64,000 nucleotides of DNA from assembly GCF_900109035.1 (NCBI RefSeq), contig NZ_FNYD01000007.1, positions 124,001-188,000 of the forward strand. Direction: 5' to 3'. The position numbers were made by a program, and so were the translations under genes. Under the pieces are notes generated by a model. That model was not told the DNA's origin, did no database searches, and was given only the letters and a program-made list of their open reading frames with translations. This document shows, one piece after another, positions 62,300 through 64,000 of the stretch (positions are counted from its first letter, which is position 1; every line of letters starts with the position of its first letter). This DNA comes from Cribrihabitans marinus. Lineage in GTDB: Bacteria; Pseudomonadota; Alphaproteobacteria; Rhodobacterales; Rhodobacteraceae.

Positions 62300-63018
62300 A
62301 AGCCCAGCTCGCCGGCCAGCCGCGTCACCGCCGCGTCGATGCGCCCGCCATCGGTGCCGCGCACGACCACGTTGGCCCCGAAGGCGCCGTTGACCTGGAA
62401 CGGGTAGCAGCCGATGGACAGGTCGGCGAAATCCGCGGCCAGCTGCGACAGGACCGCCGCGATGTCCCCCTCGCCACGGTTCACCCTCAGCGTCTGCGAC
62501 AGCAGCGGCGCGCCGCCGGTCAGGGTCGGCACGACGCTGGCCACCATCGCCTGGAATACCAGCGGCACGCCGGCCATCACGTGCACGTTGCCCAGGGTGA
62601 AGCCCGGCGCGGTCGAGACCGGGTTGTCGATCAGCCGCGCGCCGTCGGGGATCCGCGCCATGCGCAGCCGCGCCGGGTTCAGCTCCAGACCCGTGCTTTC
62701 GTAGTGCCGTTCCAACAGCGCCCGGGCATCGTCGCGCACGTCGATGCCGACGCCAAAGGCCCGCGCGATGCAATCGGCGGTGATGTCGTCATGGGTCGGC
62801 CCGATGCCGCCGCTGGTGAACACGTGGTCATAGGCGTCCGACAGTGCCTTGACCGCCGCCACGATGGCGTCGGCCTCGTCGCTGACCACGCGCACTTCCT
62901 TGAGGTCGACGCCCTGCTTGGTCAGTTCGCCGGCCAGGTGGTGCATGTTGGCGTCGCGGGTGCGGCCCGACAGGATCTCGTCGCCGATCACCAGCATCGC
63001 GGCGGTTGGGTTGGTCAT
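62296..63018 (-). CDS. CinA N-terminal domain-like protein
   Basis: 240 aa, the molybdopterin-binding (MoaB/MogA-like) domain of CinA without the C-terminal amidohydrolase. It begins with LVIGDEILSGRTRDANMHHL and has FTSGGIGPTHDDIT. This shorter form occurs in many alphaproteobacteria; it might process ADP-ribose or other nucleotides. First gene of a four-gene coupled set. Confidence 0.9.
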   Translation of the reverse strand: MTNPTAAMLVIGDEILSGRTRDANMHHLAGELTKQGVDLKEVRVVSDEADAIVAAVKALSDAYDHVFTSGGIGPTHDDITADCIARAFGVGIDVRDDARALLERHYESTGLELNPARLRMARIPDGARLIDNPVSTAPGFTLGNVHVMAGVPLVFQAMVASVVPTLTGGAPLLSQTLRVNRGEGDIAAVLSQLAADFADLSIGCYPFQVNGAFGANVVVRGTDGGRIDAAVTRLAGELGL

Positions 63019-63065
63019 GGCTGCCTCGCTTGATCGCCCTTTACGGCAGGTATAGGCCTGTGCCC

Positions 63066-63803
63066 ATGCGCTTTCAAACCCCCCTTGTTCCCGCCACGCT
63101 GATCCGCCGCTACAAGCGCTTCCTGGCCGACTGCCGGTTGGCGGACGGGCGCGAGGTCACGGCCCATTGCGCCAATCCCGGCTCGATGCTGGGCCTCGCG
63201 GACCCCGGCGCGCGGATCTGGCTGGAACCCAATGACGACCCGAAGAAGAAGCTGAAATTCGGCTGGCGGCTGGTTGAGCATGACAACGGGCATTTCACCG
63301 GGGTCGATACCTCGGTTCCGAACCGGGCGCTGAGGGCCGCGCTGGAGGCCCGGGCGATCCCCGAACTGGCGCAATACGGTACGGTGCGGCCCGAGGTGAA
63401 ATACGGACAGGCCAGCCGCGTCGATTTCCTGCTCGGCCAGGACGGGGCGCCGGACGCCTATGTCGAGGTCAAAAGCGTCACCCTGTCGCGCGCGCCCGGG
63501 CTGGCCGAGTTTCCCGACAGCGTGACCGCCCGCGGGGCGCGGCACCTGGGCGACCTGGCGGCGATGGCCACGCAGGGGCACCGGGCCGTGATGCTCTACC
63601 TGGTACAGCGCACCGATTGCGTCCGCTTCGCCGTGGCCGCGGATATCGACCCGACTTATGCCCGGGCCTGCGCCGCGGCGCATGCCGCCGGTGTCGAAAC
63701 CCTGGTCTACACCACGCGCATTTCGCCCGAAGCCATTGAAATCGGGCCTCCGATCGACCATGTGGACAGCCTGCCTCTGGCCCTTTCCGCGCAGGCGGAT
63801 TAA
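63066..63803 (+). CDS. sfsA: SfsA family DNA/RNA nuclease
   Basis: 245 aa, the sugar fermentation stimulation protein family, now thought to be a nuclease. It begins MRFQTPLVPATLIRRYKRF, has AHCANPGSMLGL, VRPEVKYGQASRVDFLL and VEVKSVTLSR with the PD-(D/E)XK-like core. It precedes map by 38 bp. Divergent from the cinA-like gene. Confidence 0.95.
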   Translation: MRFQTPLVPATLIRRYKRFLADCRLADGREVTAHCANPGSMLGLADPGARIWLEPNDDPKKKLKFGWRLVEHDNGHFTGVDTSVPNRALRAALEARAIPELAQYGTVRPEVKYGQASRVDFLLGQDGAPDAYVEVKSVTLSRAPGLAEFPDSVTARGARHLGDLAAMATQGHRAVMLYLVQRTDCVRFAVAADIDPTYARACAAAHAAGVETLVYTTRISPEAIEIGPPIDHVDSLPLALSAQAD

Positions 63804-63841
63804 AACAGGTGTCGAGACAAGACCGACGGAGCCCCACCCTG

Positions 63842-64000
63842 ATGAAAGAACATCGCGGCCGTCTGACCCGTGACGGCATCCGCATACACGAAAAGGCCGA
63901 CTTCGCCGGGATGCACGCGGCGGGGGATCTGGCCGCGCGGATCCTGGACGACATCGCCGCGCATGTGTTTCCGGGCCAGACCACCGGCGAGATCGACCGG
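63842..64000 (+). CDS. map: Methionine aminopeptidase type I (partial)
   Basis: The first 53 codons, cut by the window end. It reads MKEHRGRLTRDGIRIHEKADFAGM, then ARILDDIAAHVFPG, the N-terminal region of type I MAP that removes initiator methionine. The metal-binding residues lie beyond the window. CGGAG precedes ATG. Confidence 0.9.
   Translation, partial: MKEHRGRLTRDGIRIHEKADFAGMHAAGDLAARILDDIAAHVFPGQTTGEIDR

Overview
The window is GC-rich, densely coded chromosomal DNA from an alphaproteobacterium, most likely a Rhodobacteraceae member of the roseobacter type. That assignment rests on the aceE-aceF-lpd order with a lipoyl-fused lpd, the tauR-xsc-(ackA)-soeABC sulfonate module, a TrcR-type (DUF1013) cell-cycle regulator, a cobalamin riboswitch before a DUF1636 gene, the dnaX/ebfC/recR group, and the general protein flavour. 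I saw no rRNA, tRNA, CRISPR array, insertion sequence or prophage.

Layout. 1-3.3 kb: end of the pyruvate dehydrogenase operon (aceE', aceF, lpd). 3.3-6.2 kb: histidine genes hisB-hisH and hisA, separated by an inverted DUF2147 gene; hisF and hisE do not follow. 6.5-19.6 kb: a transport and activation locus. It has a PaaK-like acyl-CoA ligase, an unrecognised protein made of two tandem repeats, a complete branched-chain-amino-acid-type ABC transporter (livF, binding protein, livM, livH, livG), a long-chain acyl-CoA synthetase, and a divergent PAS hybrid kinase plus OmpR-type regulator. 19.6-22.1 kb: zinc metallopeptidase, cobalamin riboswitch with DUF1636 gene, and a small cysteine phosphatase. 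22.3-26.0 kb: dnaX, a TauD-type dioxygenase, ebfC, recR. 26.2-28.1 kb: an AT-richer class III cyclase/TPR gene. 28.3-32.3 kb: trcR, RNase T2, an arsR-permease pair, and a methyltransferase.

32.4-41.5 kb is a sulfonate-carbon module. A TauR-like MocR regulator precedes Xsc (sulfoacetaldehyde to acetyl phosphate plus sulfite), acetate kinase, and the three-subunit sulfite dehydrogenase SoeABC. Xsc makes both acetyl phosphate and sulfite, AckA can turn the first into ATP plus acetate, and SoeABC can pass sulfite electrons to the quinone pool. Taurine import and deamination genes and pta are not in the window. Motifs like the TauR recognition repeat lie before tauR and before xsc.

41.5-64 kb is housekeeping and repair: dapA, a soluble lytic transglycosylase, a DMT exporter, mnmD with a divergent FAD oxidoreductase (the two halves of MnmC, split), a MaoC hydratase, an FMN reductase, two OmpA-domain proteins, an Ada-like methyltransferase, nth, a PfkB kinase, a methyltransferase-TPR protein, rppH, 2,4-dienoyl-CoA reductase, a GFA protein, an ABM/NIPSNAP pair with a divergent ArsR regulator, a LysR regulator, a tightly coupled cinA-like/GNAT/AhpD-like/OmpA operon, sfsA, and the start of map.

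The most interesting leads are the tandem-repeat protein and two-component system attached to the acyl-CoA ligase/ABC transporter locus (with distinct GC-rich palindromes in four of its intercistronic gaps), the tauR-xsc-ackA-soeABC arrangement with candidate operators, and the split MnmC. Start codons were chosen from Shine-Dalgarno spacing and family alignment from memory; several genes use TTG or GTG.
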